The position numbers were made by a program, and so were the translations under genes. From an uncultured Eubacteriales bacterium (GTDB lineage: Bacteria; Bacillota; Clostridia; Oscillospirales; Oscillospiraceae), in assembly GCA_900319275.1 (NCBI GenBank), contig ONNS01000009.1, positions 1 through 44,136 of the forward strand: DNA of 44,136 nucleotides, given 5' to 3'. Below, one piece after another: positions 1 to 6,771 of this stretch. Each line of letters begins with the position of its first letter. The stretch's first letter is position 1. The notes below the pieces were generated by a model. That model saw only the letters and a list, made by a program, of their open reading frames with translations. It searched no databases and was not told where the DNA came from.

Positions 1-81
1 CTCGTCGTGCTGAAAGATCAAGTAACGCTCGGCGGCCCCGAGGTCCGAGTTTTTCGAGCTCAAATGTTTGATCGTTGCCAA
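1..81 (-). CDS. Relaxase (mobilisation nuclease), N-terminal fragment
   Basis: Only the first 27 codons are inside the window. The gene runs off the left edge on the minus strand. From a TTG start the peptide begins (M)ATIKHLSSKNSD and continues GAAERYLIFQHDE, which matches the start of relaxases that nick oriT in clostridial mobilisable plasmids and integrative elements. A good ribosome site (AAGGAGG, 94-101) lies about 10 nt upstream. The frame lies inside the 3' part of mobC, a usual arrangement for this pair. The catalytic tyrosine and histidine motifs are outside the window, so activity cannot be judged. Confidence 0.75.
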   Translation of the reverse strand, partial: MATIKHLSSKNSDLGAAERYLIFQHDE

Positions 82-448
82 TGGCGCTGCCCACCTCCTT
101 CAAGATTTCATATTTCCATTCCGCCAGATCGCCGAGCGCGCGACGGATCTCTGATTCAAGAGACTGATCGGGAAAACCGGAATTGAGCGCGCGGGCGATC
201 TGGTTTAGATTGTTCCCGATGCGTTTTCCCTCGGTGATCAGCTCGTCGATTTTGGAAAGCAGTTCCTTGTTCACCGGCGAGAATTTGATCACGGGATTGA
301 TGACGAGCTTGTCCAAAGACGCGCGGATCATTTCAGATTGATTCATCTCATAGGCCTTGCACTTCAACAGGAAGAATTCATATTCATCATCGTCCAAGCG
401 CGTTTTGATTACATGACTGCGCTTGGGCGTATCGTATGTCCCTCGCAT
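1..448 (-). CDS. mobC: MobC-like relaxosome accessory protein (3' end off window)
   Basis: At least 149 codons are visible, with no stop before the window edge. The N-terminus (RSHVIKTRLDDDEYEFF) is a ribbon-helix-helix type DNA-binding start. The middle has IGNNLNQIARALN, the signature of MobC proteins, followed by the conserved end region ILKEVGSAIGNDQT. MobC binds oriT and helps the relaxase load. The ATG has a GGAGG site 9 nt upstream. Related proteins usually stop soon after the GNxQT segment. Here the frame stays open through the relaxase start, so the C-terminus appears extended. The likely oriT is immediately upstream (around 500). Confidence 0.82.
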   Translation of the reverse strand, partial: MRGTYDTPKRSHVIKTRLDDDEYEFFLLKCKAYEMNQSEMIRASLDKLVINPVIKFSPVNKELLSKIDELITEGKRIGNNLNQIARALNSGFPDQSLESEIRRALGDLAEWKYEILKEVGSAIGNDQTFELEKLGPRGRRALLDLSARR

Positions 449-489
449 TTTTGAACACCTCCATGTGAGAAAAAATGATCGTTTCTTTC

Positions 490-600
490 GTTCTGCTGGG
501 TTTGGGGAAGGCACTCCCCAACAAGTTTTGACCGGGACCGAAGAAGCAAATGCTGAAATTTGGGCCACGGGTCGATACTTGCTCTTAGTATCTGACCGTT
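490..600. other. Candidate origin of transfer (oriT)
   Basis: This non-coding stretch directly upstream of mobC holds a perfect 7-bp inverted repeat (TTGGGGA at 502-508, TCCCCAA at 515-521) with a 6-nt loop, followed by a run including CCACGGGTCGATACTTGC near 565. An inverted repeat next to mobC and the relaxase is where oriT is expected in mobilisable elements. The nic site cannot be identified by eye, so this is a positional inference. Confidence 0.4.
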
Positions 601-706
601 ACCCCGCACTCCGTTTTTTCATGTTTCTTCATCCGAATCTAACAGATTCCTGATAAAAAATGCTGTCGAAGAAAGTCAGGCAGACGCAATAATTGATAAA
701 AAAGAA

Positions 707-778
707 GGCAGGCATCAAGCCAAAGATCACGCGCAGTTTCTCTTGCTGCGTGATTCATTTTTGGACTTGATACCTGCC
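707..778. repeat. Long imperfect hairpin, 72 nt
   Basis: GGCAGGCATCAAG (707-719) pairs with CTTGATACCTGCC (766-778) with one mismatch. Inside it CCAAA pairs with TTTGG, and ATCACGCGCAG pairs with CTGCGTGAT around a short loop near 737-745. The fold spans almost the whole 72 nt and lies between mobC and the zinc-ribbon gene, outside any convincing gene. It could be a small structured RNA, a MITE-like relic, or a terminator for transcripts from either side. There is no clean T-tract directly after either arm. Confidence 0.6.
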
Positions 779-836
779 CTTTGCTTCCACATTCACGGGT
801 GGGAGGACGGCTCACTATGCCAATGTATTCTATTTG

Positions 837-1112
837 TTAGGTAGCAACTCTGCCGTAAAGAGGAAAATCGTAAAATGGGATGACCGGAGATTCTCTGTGC
901 CTGCACAAAACAAATTTACGCTTACACTTAGGACAGACGACTGCAAAATCCGCGGGAGTATCATCTGAAACATATTCCAGTGGGATCAGTTCCGATTCAT
1001 TCTTTGCTTCCCGACTGACCGCGAACGCGATGTTCTTCGCTGTGCAGCTCGGATTAGGGCAATCGAAGGACGGAAGGCGACGGCGTTCCGTTTCTGCGAT
1101 TTGGTTTTTCAA
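837..1112 (-). CDS. Small zinc-ribbon protein
   Basis: A 91-residue protein with two cysteine pairs, CPNPSC near residue 18 and CPKCKRKFVLC near residue 60, arranged as a zinc ribbon. No signal peptide or membrane segment is seen. The family is not recognised. A nucleic-acid or protein-binding role is only a guess. It follows lexA on the same strand after a gap of about 22 nt, so the two may be cotranscribed and SOS-controlled. The start is a TTG with a GGAGG sequence unusually far upstream (about 13 nt), so the start is the weak point of the call. Confidence 0.6.
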   Translation of the reverse strand: MKNQIAETERRRLPSFDCPNPSCTAKNIAFAVSREAKNESELIPLEYVSDDTPADFAVVCPKCKRKFVLCRHRESPVIPFYDFPLYGRVAT

Positions 1113-1134
1113 TTTCGTTCTGTTTCCTCCGTGA

Positions 1135-1743
1135 TCAATGCTTATGATACGAGCCTTTCACGATCCCCTGGATCTGCAATTCATCTACGATAATATCGGG
1201 ATACATTTCTGTGTCGGGATTACAGGAATGAAGAATATACTTTTTATTCTTCAGATCGAAGCCGAGCTTCTTCAGATTGTTCTTTCCGTCAAAGAGTGCG
1301 ATGACAAGATCGCCCTCGTTGGCTGTCTGCTGGCGCTTCACAAAAACATAATCTCCGGGGAAGATGCCCGCGCCGATCATGCTCTCGCCCTTGGCGATCA
1401 GCGCGAAGTAATCTCCCTTTTCTACCAGAGATTCCGGCATGCGGATGTACTCGATGAAACGCTGTTCCTCTTCCTGACCGGGGCCGCAGGCAACGGTTCC
1501 GAGCACCTGCAGCGCGTGGATCGGCGCTGCGTCCTCCATCATTTTTGTGCGCGCGGTGCGCCGGCCAGAATAATCCAGCGATCCGTCCTCGCGCATGGAA
1601 ATGAGATAACGATGCACGGTAGAAAGAGGAATCCCTGTGCCTTCTACGATGTCGCGAACGCTGGGGATCTCATCATGCTCGCAAAAATGTTTGTCGATGT
1701 ATTCCGCAATGATTTCCTTTTTCGATGGATCGATCCGTCGCAT
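1135..1743 (-). CDS. lexA: LexA-type SOS repressor
   Basis: 202 residues, the usual LexA length. The N-terminal winged helix-turn-helix lies at about residues 10-60 (SVRDIVEGTG, STVHRYLISM). The C-terminal S24 peptidase domain has the catalytic serine in KGESMIGAG (S121) and lysine in NNLKKL (K158). The self-cleavage site aligns with Cys86-Gly87 (VACGPGQ) instead of the Ala-Gly usual in LexA. Cys-Gly is seen in UmuD. I chose the ATG at 1743 because GGAGG lies just upstream. A longer frame to 1812 would run through the promoter. The promoter region carries an inverted operator pair that fits autorepression. A phage-type repressor of the same fold is the main alternative. Confidence 0.88.
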   Translation of the reverse strand: MRRIDPSKKEIIAEYIDKHFCEHDEIPSVRDIVEGTGIPLSTVHRYLISMREDGSLDYSGRRTARTKMMEDAAPIHALQVLGTVACGPGQEEEQRFIEYIRMPESLVEKGDYFALIAKGESMIGAGIFPGDYVFVKRQQTANEGDLVIALFDGKNNLKKLGFDLKNKKYILHSCNPDTEMYPDIIVDELQIQGIVKGSYHKH

Positions 1744-1761
1744 AAGGCCTCCAAATAAAAA

Positions 1762-1812
1762 CACAAGATGTTTCGGTAATGAAAATATATCACGCGAAAC
1801 ATCTCGTGTCAA
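1762..1812 (-). promoter_or_regulatory. lexA promoter with paired inverted operator
   Basis: Reading leftward, TTGACA (1812-1807), a 17-nt spacer and TATATT (1789-1784) form a near-ideal sigma-A promoter. Two 14-bp arms, CACAAGATGTTTCG (1762-1775) and CGAAACATCTCGTG (1795-1808), are inverted repeats with one mismatch. One arm fills the spacer and the other lies just after the -10, so a bound repressor would block the promoter. The sequence differs from the Bacillus SOS box. Confidence 0.75.
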
Positions 1813-2035
1813 TATCTTTTTGAAATTGTTTGTTACTTTTCAAATGTATAAGCAGCTTAGATATTCACTTCTGACCAGCTTTCGTTTGAATAAAAAACTC
1901 ATTATGTGTCTCTAACGACAGTGATACCACACCCGGCTGGGAACGAGACCACATTAGTATCACTCTCGACCTTTTTGATTATATACAAATACTGGCAGAG
2001 GCCAAAAAGCAGATAGGTATTATTTGCAGAGCTAA

Positions 2036-2176
2036 TCAAAGAAAAATATCTTCGTCTTCCAGTCTGATCACAAATCCGTGCGTGATACCGCTTTCGTTAA
2101 AAACGTCCACGCGGACATAGCGGGCCTGCCCTTTGACAAGAGCGCCGATGCGCTTACCTTCACGCAAAGAATGCAT
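2036..2176 (-). CDS. Hypothetical 46-residue protein
   Basis: A short frame starting MHSLREGKRIGALVKGQ and ending LEDEDIFL, with a mixed, protein-like composition (RYVRVDVFNESG, then THGFVIRLE). It diverges from the DUF6809 gene. No clear ribosome site precedes the ATG, and six further in-frame codons lie upstream before a stop. It could be a real small gene or the surviving end of a larger one. The family is not recognised. Confidence 0.4.
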   Translation of the reverse strand: MHSLREGKRIGALVKGQARYVRVDVFNESGITHGFVIRLEDEDIFL

Positions 2177-2212
2177 CGTGACAATAACTGATTTTTATAT
2201 CTGGAGGTATAG

Positions 2213-2478
2213 ATGCAGATTCTTGAAGATCTCTATCTCGGCGATATCCGTCCCAATGAGCGCAGCTTCAAGCGCAACAGCCAGTATGCGAAAGCACTGG
2301 GTGAGGTTGTCAAGGTCGGTGATCAATTAACTGAATCATTGAACGCTGAACAGAAGCACCTTTTTGAGGACTTCATGGACGCCCAGAGGGAGGTTACCGT
2401 CCTCACGGATTGTGTGGCTTTTGCCTGGCCTTTATGCTCGGCGCGAAAATTATGATGGACGTGCTGGCAGAAGGTTAG
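2213..2478 (+). pseudogene. DUF6809-family small protein, frameshifted
   Basis: Preceded by TGGAGGT 6-7 nt upstream of the ATG. The protein begins MQILEDLYLGDIRPNE and continues through SLNAEQKHLFEDF and REVTVLTDC, typical of the roughly 90-residue DUF6809 proteins common in Clostridia and their mobile elements. Their function is unknown. After LTDC the frame runs out to CSARKL and stops at 2455. The expected family tail, FMLGAKIMMDVLAEG, is present in the next frame and ends at a TAG at 2476-2478. A single-base loss near 2412-2420 explains this. It is either a broken gene or a sequencing error. Confidence 0.7.
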
Positions 2479-2543
2479 ATGAAGGAAATCTGAACACTTT
2501 TCCCCTACTTGAAGCTATAATGATATAACTGGAAACGAAATAA

Positions 2544-2590
2544 AACCGGCAGGAGATCGCTCATTACGGGCGAGATCCTGCCGGTTGTTT
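2544..2590 (-). terminator. Terminator of the GH3-A / SGNH operon
   Basis: An 11-bp perfect stem (AACCGGCAGGA at 2544-2554 with TCCTGCCGGTT at 2576-2586) followed on the minus strand by TTTTATTT. It lies 17 nt beyond the stop of the SGNH lipoprotein gene. Confidence 0.85.
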
Positions 2591-2602
2591 GGTTTGCCGC
2601 GG

Positions 2603-3634
2603 TCATGCGCCGAGGGCTTCTTCAAATTTGGGAAGCCACCATTCGCGGTAGCCCGCCTTGGTGGGATGAATGGGGTCGGACATATACAATGCGCGTTCAG
2701 CCTCCGTAATGTCGTTGAACGCTTCGTCGGAATAGAGGTCAATGACAGTCACATTCCATTTTTCGGCGATCTGATACAGACCCTCCACCATGGTCCCATA
2801 GGCCGGGTTTCCGGTTGGCGGATTCGTGTAAAAGTAGATCGGGCAATCCCAGGTCTCTCTGACCCTTGCGATGATATATTCGATCGCACCGAAGGTGCTT
2901 GCGGTGTCGAAGGCAGCCGGGTCCGTGATAAAATCAGGGAACACCTGTCCGAACTCTGCGGAATGCGAGGTGTCGTTGGTCGAGAGCTGGCAGACAAAGG
3001 CGTCTACGGCCTCCGCCCTGTCCGGAGAAGCCAGGTAAGCGTCAAGGCGCTCCACATAGCTGTTTTCCTTATAGGTCGCAAGCGTTGTGCCGCTTACGGC
3101 CTCCTTGATCGTGTGGATCGCGTATTTTTTGCCGATAAAATCCACCATGCTCTCCCCGCCGGCGGAGGCGCCCTCTGTCACGGAGGAGCCAAGCCAGAAG
3201 ATCGTTTTCCCTTTCAGGGGGCTGCTCTCCACCTCCGGCGTCTGAGCGACGGAATACGAATCTGTGTTGCCCTTCACGGTTACGGTAACGGAGAGCATCA
3301 GTCGCGTGCCCATGCAGTTGATATTGACCGCGCTGGTTTTGGAGCCGATGATCGGGTTTTCGATCTCCCATGCCACATCCTCGAGAACGCTTCCGTCGGA
3401 CATGTGCGCGTCGATCCGCAGGCCGGTCGGATCGAAGGTATCGCCGGAATCATAGTTCATTTTTACCGGCTTGGAGACGATCTCAAGCTTTTCCAAGGTA
3501 GGTTCGGCGTCGGGAACGGCTGTTTCCGCCGCCTGCTGCGGGGTTTCTGTTTGCGCGCTCTCTTCCGCCGGGCGGTCTCCGCAGCCCGCGAGAAGCAGAA
3601 GACATACAAGCAGTATGGGGAGCCATCTTTTCAT
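2603..3634 (-). CDS. SGNH/GDSL-family esterase lipoprotein with Ig-like domain
   Basis: 343 residues. The signal peptide ends in a lipobox, LLAGC, with lipidated Cys18, so the enzyme is on the outer membrane face. Residues about 45-125 form a bacterial Ig-like domain (YDSGDTFDPTGLRI). The SGNH hydrolase domain follows: block I GSSVTEG (149-155, catalytic Ser151, GSS in place of GDS), STND around 218-221, and DPIHP (320-324) holding the Asp-His pair. Such enzymes remove acetyl or other acyl groups from glycans. Its ATG overlaps the GH3-A stop by 4 bp (ATGA), so the two are translationally coupled and probably attack the same decorated substrate. Acyl specificity cannot be told. Confidence 0.85.
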   Translation of the reverse strand: MKRWLPILLVCLLLLAGCGDRPAEESAQTETPQQAAETAVPDAEPTLEKLEIVSKPVKMNYDSGDTFDPTGLRIDAHMSDGSVLEDVAWEIENPIIGSKTSAVNINCMGTRLMLSVTVTVKGNTDSYSVAQTPEVESSPLKGKTIFWLGSSVTEGASAGGESMVDFIGKKYAIHTIKEAVSGTTLATYKENSYVERLDAYLASPDRAEAVDAFVCQLSTNDTSHSAEFGQVFPDFITDPAAFDTASTFGAIEYIIARVRETWDCPIYFYTNPPTGNPAYGTMVEGLYQIAEKWNVTVIDLYSDEAFNDITEAERALYMSDPIHPTKAGYREWWLPKFEEALGA

Positions 3635-6579
3635 GCGTTCTTTCTCCTTTCAAACCGAATCCAGAAAAGAATACCCACAACCGTGAAAGCAGACACGATG
3701 CCTGCAGCCGCTCTCAGGGCGATCTGCCACGTCGGCGTGACCGCGATCACGGTGGCGTTGCCGATATTCATGGCGTTGGTCCTCGTCACGGAATAGACCA
3801 CATTTTTCGCCGCTCTTGCCACAGCGCTGCTCAGCGCGGGATCGGCTTCTGAACCGTCCAAGGTTCCCATGCCGCCTTTCTGCCCGCACCAGTAGTCCTG
3901 ACCGGCCAGCACGCCAAGGCGGTAGTCCATCCATTTGGCGTTCATGGACATATCGGTGATGGCAGCGCCCTCCATGCCGAATTCCTCGCGGAGCACGCCG
4001 GTCATCAGACCGCGGTGGGAGCCGGACCAGACCACGCCGATGCGGTTGAAGCTGGACATCACGTTCATGGCGCCCCCGCGGACAGCCCCCTCAAAGGGCT
4101 CCAGATACAGCTCGCGGATCGCCTGTTCATTGGCCCAGACGGAGATACCGTAGCGCCCCTCCTCCTGGTCATTGAGCGCGAAATGCTTGACGAAGGCCAG
4201 CGCGCCCCGATCCCGGATGCCCTGCACCTCTGCGGCGCAGATCTCTCCGGAGAGCCATCCGTCCTCGGAGTAATACTCGTTGTGGCGGCCGAGGTACTGG
4301 CTGCGGTGAATGTTGGCGCCGGGCGCATAGATGCCGGCGATGGCAGAGGCGTTTGCGCCCTGATTGCCGTGCATCATATCCTCGCCGATGCATTTGCCCA
4401 CCGCCGTGATCAGCGCACGGTTAAAGGTGGCAGCCATGACGTCCTCGGAGGTAAAGGCCATACCGCTGCCGCCGCCCATGAGGCTCTTGGTGAAGCCGGT
4501 AGGGCCGTCCATCTCCTGCGTGGCAGGGAGGTTGATGGCGGGAAGGGCCTTGGTGTTATATGCGCCGTTGTACACAAGCTCCAGCATATCGGCATAGCCG
4601 ATCTGGGAAATCAGCGCCTCCCAGGCCGAATCGCTGTAATCGACATCTACGAAATCAATGGCCTTCAGGCTCCCGCTTTTCCCCGTTTCCGCAGGCACGG
4701 CGTCGGCGTAATAGAGCGCCTTCATCTTTTCGGCGATGGCGGCGCGGCCGCTCTCCTCATGGGTCAGCCCGTCGGCCCACATGGCTTCGGTGACGGAAAG
4801 ACGCTGTGTGCTCGGCCAGGTGCCGAGCCAGTCGGCACGGCTGAGATAGGTCACGCCCTGTCCGCCGGCGCCCTCGTATTTGTTCAGATCGGCGTTGTCA
4901 AACTGATTGGTGATCGGATTGCCGGTATAGCTTGAACGGGAATAGGTCGCAGTATCCAGCTCGGCGACCGTCCACTTTGCGGTAAGAGAGGCGTCGCCGG
5001 AGCCGATCAGGCGTCCTTCCTCGGCCCCTTTTGCCAGCAGGATGTTGTTGACGGCGTTGTGGGCGTCCGTGCCGACAGTAAAGTAGTAATCCCCGGCGTC
5101 GAGGATATAGGTTTGCGCCTGATTGGCGTCATAGCTTGTCAGATCGTCCTTGCGAACAGAGATCGTAAAGTGTTCCGTCGTGCCCGCGGCGATCTCCTTC
5201 TTGTCGAAGCCGCAGAGCTCCACCGAGGCCTTTTCCACCCCGTTCAGGCGGTCATACTCGGTATACGGAGACTGGAAGTAGATCTGCACCGTGTGCTTGC
5301 CGTCAACAGCGGAGTCGTTTTTCACGTCGACACTTACCGTCAGGCTCTCGCCCGCATCCTCGACGGCAAAATTCGAGTAGACAAAATCGGAGTAGCTGAG
5401 GCCGTAACCGAAGGGGAAGGCGACCTCCGCGCTGTAGTCAAAATCACCCGCGTTGCCCTGACCGAGCACATAGTCCTCGTAGCGCGTCTCAAAATACCGG
5501 TAGCCGACATAGATCCCCTCCTGATAGACGACGTAATTCAGGTTGCATTTGTCGATACCGGGCGCTGTGTTGTTCTGCGCGGCAGCAAGCCCGTAGGCCT
5601 CCGCGTTTGTGTACGGGAAGGCGTTGTAGTTTGCCATGGCGGGAGATGCGTGGTTGTCCTTGAGGAAGGTATCCACAATCCGACCGGAGGGATTGACCTT
5701 GCCTGCCAGGATATCAGCCACCGCGGGGATGCCGTTCATGCCCAGATTTCCGACCCAGAGCACGGCGTCGAGGTCATAGTCGTCAATGAAGTCCAACTGC
5801 AGCGTGCTGGAGGAATTGAGCAGCACCACGATCTTTTGGAAGACGCCTTCTTCCTTGAGCGCCTGCAGGTTTTCAAGAAGCTCCCGCTCCTCCCGGCAGA
5901 GCTGCAGATAGTCTCCGTCCGTCATGTACGCCGCAAGGCTCTCCAGCCCGGAGGGCAGATCCGCGCCCTCGCCGGAGGAACGGGAGAAGACGACGATGGC
6001 GCAGTCGCCGAAGTCGGCGAAGGTACTCTTGAGCGCGTCAGGGTATTTTTCCCAGGGGACCTCGTTGATGCGGTACTGATCGGGGCTTCCGCCGGAGAGA
6101 TCCGCGTTGACCCGCTTATAGCCGGAGGTCTTATAGAACTTCCACAGCTCGGTGTTGACACAGCCGGGAGCGAAGCTGTCCTCCAGCGCACCGTATAAGC
6201 TCACAGCGTCGCCCGTAGCCATAAAGGCGGAGCCTGTTCCAGTCAGAACAGGGTCGGCTGCCGACTGGGAAAAGAGCGAAATTTTTGCATCCGGGGCCAG
6301 CGGCAGCGCATGGTTGCGGTTGAGCAGGAGCGCGGCGCCCTCTGCTTCCACCTGACGGCAGACAGCCCAGTCGTTGGCGCTCAGCTCCTCCTCGCTGTCA
6401 TACTCTGTCCAATAAAAAATCTTCGCGTCCGGATCGGAAAGGATTTTCTGCGTTTCCGCTCCCAGCGCTGCGTTGATCATGGTTGCGTAGTAGTTCGTGA
6501 CCGGGATCGCCGCAATAAGGATCACGGCAAGGATCGCAGCCAGCACCGTTGGCAGCTTCCAGTGATTGTTTCTTTTCAT
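3631..6579 (-). CDS. GH3-A: membrane-anchored family 3 glycoside hydrolase, permuted
   Basis: 982 residues. The domain order is the reverse of the common GH3 layout. An uncleaved N-terminal membrane segment (about 8-30) is followed by the alpha/beta GH3 C-domain (about 75-300, with SSGEGADLPSG), a fibronectin-III-like domain (FPFGYGLSYSDF), then the GH3 barrel with FVKHFALNDQEEGR and the nucleophile Asp876 in AAITDMS. A second membrane helix ends the protein before RFERRKNA. Reversed order is known in some clostridial beta-glucosidases. It probably cleaves beta-glucosides or beta-xylosides outside the cell. GH3-D (20302) is its closest relative here. It heads an operon with the SGNH lipoprotein and has its own direct-repeat promoter. 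Confidence 0.9.
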   Translation of the reverse strand: MKRNNHWKLPTVLAAILAVILIAAIPVTNYYATMINAALGAETQKILSDPDAKIFYWTEYDSEEELSANDWAVCRQVEAEGAALLLNRNHALPLAPDAKISLFSQSAADPVLTGTGSAFMATGDAVSLYGALEDSFAPGCVNTELWKFYKTSGYKRVNADLSGGSPDQYRINEVPWEKYPDALKSTFADFGDCAIVVFSRSSGEGADLPSGLESLAAYMTDGDYLQLCREERELLENLQALKEEGVFQKIVVLLNSSSTLQLDFIDDYDLDAVLWVGNLGMNGIPAVADILAGKVNPSGRIVDTFLKDNHASPAMANYNAFPYTNAEAYGLAAAQNNTAPGIDKCNLNYVVYQEGIYVGYRYFETRYEDYVLGQGNAGDFDYSAEVAFPFGYGLSYSDFVYSNFAVEDAGESLTVSVDVKNDSAVDGKHTVQIYFQSPYTEYDRLNGVEKASVELCGFDKKEIAAGTTEHFTISVRKDDLTSYDANQAQTYILDAGDYYFTVGTDAHNAVNNILLAKGAEEGRLIGSGDASLTAKWTVAELDTATYSRSSYTGNPITNQFDNADLNKYEGAGGQGVTYLSRADWLGTWPSTQRLSVTEAMWADGLTHEESGRAAIAEKMKALYYADAVPAETGKSGSLKAIDFVDVDYSDSAWEALISQIGYADMLELVYNGAYNTKALPAINLPATQEMDGPTGFTKSLMGGGSGMAFTSEDVMAATFNRALITAVGKCIGEDMMHGNQGANASAIAGIYAPGANIHRSQYLGRHNEYYSEDGWLSGEICAAEVQGIRDRGALAFVKHFALNDQEEGRYGISVWANEQAIRELYLEPFEGAVRGGAMNVMSSFNRIGVVWSGSHRGLMTGVLREEFGMEGAAITDMSMNAKWMDYRLGVLAGQDYWCGQKGGMGTLDGSEADPALSSAVARAAKNVVYSVTRTNAMNIGNATVIAVTPTWQIALRAAAGIVSAFTVVGILFWIRFERRKNA

Positions 6580-6610
6580 TTTGTATCCTCCCGCAGTTGA
6601 TGTTGTGGAG

Positions 6611-6677
6611 AGGATAACGCAAAGACTGTAGAATGCAAGAAATATCGCACAGCCTTTCCGCAGGGCAGCATAAGCTT
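6611..6677 (-). promoter_or_regulatory. GH3-A promoter with 21-bp direct-repeat operator
   Basis: On the minus strand AAGCTTATGC (6677-6668) and AAGGCTGTGCGATA (6656-6643) start exactly 21 bp apart. Four bp later comes TTGCAT (6638-6633), then a 16-bp spacer and TATCCT (6616-6611). The first half-site overlaps the first half-site of the divergent GH78 promoter in the palindrome-like GCATAAGCTTGTGC (6668-6681). Confidence 0.72.
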
Positions 6678-6739
6678 GTGCCGCTGCGCGTCAAGGTTGT
6701 GCGATAAGGCTTTTTCCTTGCCTGCTTTTTCCGTACAAT
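6672..6739 (+). promoter_or_regulatory. GH78 operon promoter with 21-bp direct-repeat operator
   Basis: AAGCTTGTGC (6672-6681) and AAGGTTGTGCGATA (6693-6706) start 21 bp apart. Four bp later is a poor -35 box, TTTTTC (6711-6716), then 17 bp and TACAAT (6734-6739). A weak -35 beside paired repeats suggests activator dependence. Confidence 0.78.
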
Positions 6740-6771
6740 CAAAGCAACGAAAAGCATAGGAGGAGCCTGCT

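Noticed and set aside
1744-1812. Extension of lexA to an upstream start at 1812
   Set aside because: The extra codons cover the -35, -10 and operator arms, and a GGAGG site serves the ATG at 1743.
2585-3796. Long plus-strand open frame opposite the SGNH and GH3-A genes
   Set aside because: It is an antisense shadow of GC-rich coding sequence. The minus-strand proteins carry a lipobox, SGNH motifs and GH3 motifs, and the plus frame has none.
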